8,833 bases of DNA. Source: SAR86 cluster bacterium (GTDB taxonomy: Bacteria > Pseudomonadota > Gammaproteobacteria > Pseudomonadales > Azotimanducaceae). Location: contig JABMOJ010000085.1 in the NCBI GenBank assembly GCA_013204195.1, forward strand, positions 1 through 8,833, written 5' to 3'. The notes below the pieces were generated by a model that worked only from the letters and a program-made list of their open reading frames with translations, ran no database searches and was not told the DNA's origin. Positions 6,706 through 8,833 of the stretch are shown here, in pieces (position 1 is the stretch's first letter; every line of letters starts with the position of its first letter). The translations under genes were made by a program, and so were the position numbers.

Positions 6706-8833
6706 ATGCGTAGATTTAGGCTTAAAGCTCTGTCCGCGGGTATCGCGGCAGCGGCAATTGGAGTGTCAGCGCCAGCCTGGTCCGAAGACGAAAGGATCGA
6801 AGAGGTTGTTGTGACCGGCTCGTATATCAAACGATCCAGTTTCGAGGGTACTAAGCCTATCCAGGTCATTGATCGGGAATCTATCAAGAGAAGTGGAGCT
6901 GCCCAGCCTGTTGACGTCTTGAAAGAATTGACGGCAAACAGCGGCTCTCAGTTCTATAACGAAACAAATAATCGCGCCGGTACCGGCATGTTCAACATCC
7001 GTAATTTGGGTCTGGGTTCAACCCTGGCGTTGGTGAACGGCAAGCGGGCTGGTGTTGCGCCCGTGGCGGATGACACAGGGACAGACTTCCTGGACATTAA
7101 CCAATTTCCACTCTCGATGATCGAGCGAATTGAAGTGCTCACCGATGGTGCCTCTGCGTTGTACGGCTCGCAGGCTGTGGCTGGCGTTGCCAACATCATT
7201 ACTCGCAAGGGCTTCGAAGGTTTCGAGCTTTCTGGCGGTGTCAGCGACTCTATTATTGACCAGAAAGATCTTAGCCTGGCCTCTGGCGCCCAGTTCGGCA
7301 ACGGTGGGTTCAACTTCTACGCCACCTACTACGATCAGGGCGATGCCTATCGATCGGATTTTGACTGGCTCAACTATCGCCTGAATCCGACCGATGCGAC
7401 CTCTCGCTTCCTGGCGGGTGTGGGTTCTCCGGGTACCTACCGTCGAGCCACTCTGAACACCGCAGGTGAGGCAGTACGTGTTTCTGGTGCTAAGGCGTTG
7501 CCAGATCCAGACTGCGAAGCAGCCGGCGGCGTTCTGCGAAGCCCAACCGACAGCACCTGTCGCTATCAGTTCGTTGATCAGGTCTCGGTTATCTCTGCAG
7601 AAGAACGTGTGCAGGCTTTCACTGAGTTTGACTGGGAATTCAGTGACAAGCTGCGTTATTACGCAGAGGCGTCCTACTCTAACAACATGATTACACGTGC
7701 CCAAGGCGGCGCCACTTTTAATACGGGCAGCGCCGGCGGTGGTTTGAGCATTGGGGCTGATCACCCGTTTAACTTCTACGTTGCGGATCCTGATAATGCA
7801 ACAAATGCCATCTATATTGGGCCGGAGAATTGGGACGAGGCTGTTCATGGTCCCCAGTCGGTAGCTCTGTATGCGGCGGCTCGACCATTGGGTCGTGAAG
7901 TTGCGAATAGTGACATCACCCAGTTTATCAAACGGGAAATGCAGTATGTGCGCATTCTTAACGGTCTTGAGTATGACTTGAGCGACTCTTGGAGCTTAAA
8001 TGCCTCCTACGGATGGGCCAAGTCGACTCGCACCACCAATGAACCGCATAACTACCGTGCAGATGTGTTCAACGACCTCGTTAAGTCTGGCGAATGGAAC
8101 CCTTTTGGTACTCGGCTTTCAAACCCGACCCTCGTATCTCCAAGGGACGGTACCAGCGAGGCGGGCAACAGCGACATCACGCTGAAGAAGTTTGACGAAA
8201 TCAGCTCGTCCAATGCGCGGGTACTGGAGCGAATTATTGACGCAGTTGCCGTCGGTGATCTGTTCGATTTTGGTGGTAACACCGTTCAGGGCGCGTTCGG
8301 CTACCAGCATCGTGACGTTGACGTCGAAGTCTACTCAGATTCTCTGAGTGCTGCGGGCGAAGCCAACGAAGCAAGCCTGGCTGGTACCGTCATAGGTGGC
8401 CAGAGCGTGTGGGCTTTCTTTGGTGAGGTTATGATTCCAGTGGGTGATGACTTGGAAATCCAGCTGGCGGTACGTCGTGAAGACTACGGCGGCACCATCG
8501 GTTCCACTACCGACCCGAAAGTCGCATTAGAATGGCAGCCCCTTGACTGGCTTGGCTTCCGTGGCTCATGGGGTACATCATTCCAGGCGCCTACGGTAAG
8601 ACAGACCGCTTCAGCGAGCTCGTCAGGCTTCATTGATGATCCCGCATCCGTCGTATCTGGGCGATTCGCTGTGCGGGTACATGACCCACTTCGGGAACCA
8701 GGCCACGACCGCCAACCTGGGGTTGCTCGCCGGATTGATGGAGTCGAACGAGCGCCCTTCGCTCGTGGTCCGATGCGACGGCAAGGCTTACGATCTGGGC
8801 CAGCCCAAGATGGGGATCTGCATAGGCGATTTC
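6706..8833 (+). CDS. TonB-dependent outer-membrane receptor (3' end missing)
   Basis: The frame starts at ATG 6706 and stays open to the right edge. Residues 1-26 are a signal peptide (MRRFRLKALSAGIAAAAIGV, then SAPAWS). The TonB box follows (IEEVVVTGSYI, about 31-41). The plug domain spans about 47-168: IQVIDRESIKRSGAAQPVDV, FNIRNLGLGSTLALVNGKR, IERIEVLTDGASALYGSQAV and then AGVANIITRK. The beta-barrel begins at about 172 and shows alternating aromatic strands, for example FNFYATYYDQGDAY, FTEFDWEFSDKLRYYAEASY and FRGSWGTSFQAPTVRQ. Receptors of this kind usually have 850-1000 residues, so the barrel is incomplete. The convincing receptor sequence ends near FIDDPAS (about 8655). Beyond that this frame becomes arginine- and proline-rich and unlike a barrel, while another frame looks coding. 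The ligand is unknown; the neighbouring hydrolases suggest peptides or modified amino acids. Confidence 0.9.
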   Translation, partial: MRRFRLKALSAGIAAAAIGVSAPAWSEDERIEEVVVTGSYIKRSSFEGTKPIQVIDRESIKRSGAAQPVDVLKELTANSGSQFYNETNNRAGTGMFNIRNLGLGSTLALVNGKRAGVAPVADDTGTDFLDINQFPLSMIERIEVLTDGASALYGSQAVAGVANIITRKGFEGFELSGGVSDSIIDQKDLSLASGAQFGNGGFNFYATYYDQGDAYRSDFDWLNYRLNPTDATSRFLAGVGSPGTYRRATLNTAGEAVRVSGAKALPDPDCEAAGGVLRSPTDSTCRYQFVDQVSVISAEERVQAFTEFDWEFSDKLRYYAEASYSNNMITRAQGGATFNTGSAGGGLSIGADHPFNFYVADPDNATNAIYIGPENWDEAVHGPQSVALYAAARPLGREVANSDITQFIKREMQYVRILNGLEYDLSDSWSLNASYGWAKSTRTTNEPHNYRADVFNDLVKSGEWNPFGTRLSNPTLVSPRDGTSEAGNSDITLKKFDEISSSNARVLERIIDAVAVGDLFDFGGNTVQGAFGYQHRDVDVEVYSDSLSAAGEANEASLAGTVIGGQSVWAFFGEVMIPVGDDLEIQLAVRREDYGGTIGSTTDPKVALEWQPLDWLGFRGSWGTSFQAPTVRQTASASSSGFIDDPASVVSGRFAVRVHDPLREPGHDRQPGVARRIDGVERAPFARGPMRRQGLRSGPAQDGDLHRRF
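8636..8833 (+). CDS. Unrecognised partial coding frame at the right edge (possible breakpoint or chimera)
   Basis: In the frame of ATG 8636, one base off the receptor frame, the sequence is open from 8600 to the edge. From 8642 it has G or C at the third position in 54 of 64 codons by my count, well above the receptor gene. The peptide contains SYLGDSLCGYMTHFGNQ, ATTANLGLLAGLMESNERPS and KAYDLGQPKMGICIGDF. It looks like a real folded protein but does not look like a TonB-dependent barrel, and I do not recognise the family. Its true start is uncertain: ATG 8636 lies inside receptor sequence, so if there is a junction near 8640-8660 the coding region may be entered mid-gene. Confidence 0.35.
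   Translation, partial: MIPHPSYLGDSLCGYMTHFGNQATTANLGLLAGLMESNERPSLVVRCDGKAYDLGQPKMGICIGDF

Noticed and set aside
7018..7848. 276-codon open frame on the minus strand
   Set aside because: It lies wholly inside the receptor gene, antisense to recognisable plug and barrel sequence, and has no protein-family features; it is a shadow frame.
8642..8833. Minus-strand open frame over the tail
   Set aside because: Its third positions are near average in GC, while the plus frame 2 has strong third-position GC, so the plus frame is the likely coding one.

Overview
The window looks like an accessory catabolic region of a Gram-negative, probably aquatic gammaproteobacterium. The grounds are a TonB-dependent outer-membrane receptor, several Sec-type signal peptides, moderate GC content and a lipoprotein signal. 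The lineage is inferred from general protein style, not from a marker gene. The theme is a battery of exported amidohydrolases and peptidases acting on N-substituted amino acids or small peptides, next to an outer-membrane importer.

Layout. Positions 1-140 are the right end of an IS3-family insertion sequence: the last codons of its transposase plus a terminal inverted repeat. It stops about 25 bp before an intact M20-family carbamoylase/ureidopropionase-like gene (+, 144/165-1469). From 1470 to 2010 is a gene graveyard. It holds a broken class III aminotransferase (+, about 1484-1746) that once followed the carbamoylase, and a truncated amidohydrolase lipoprotein (-, 2002 to 1823) that once continued the next operon. 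That operon is on the minus strand: an M20 metallopeptidase (4862 to 3576) overlaps by 4 bases (GTGA) an N-acyl-D-amino-acid deacylase-family amidohydrolase (3579 to 2011). A divergent spacer of about 200 bp leads to an AbgB-like M20D amidohydrolase (+, 5060-6490). After a 215-bp gap, a TonB-dependent receptor starts at 6706 and is cut by the right edge.

How the genes may work together (inference). The receptor would bring an oligopeptide or N-blocked amino-acid compound into the periplasm. The signal-peptide-bearing hydrolases would then remove carbamoyl, acyl or aminoacyl groups from L- and D-amino acids. The lost aminotransferase would have deaminated an amino product, possibly an omega-amino acid such as beta-alanine if the first enzyme is a ureidopropionase.

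The two oddest spots are the decayed 1470-2010 segment next to an IS end, and the last ~190 bases. There the receptor frame stops making sense, and a different frame takes over with strong third-position GC. That suggests a recombination breakpoint or an assembly chimera. I saw no tRNA, rRNA or CRISPR array.
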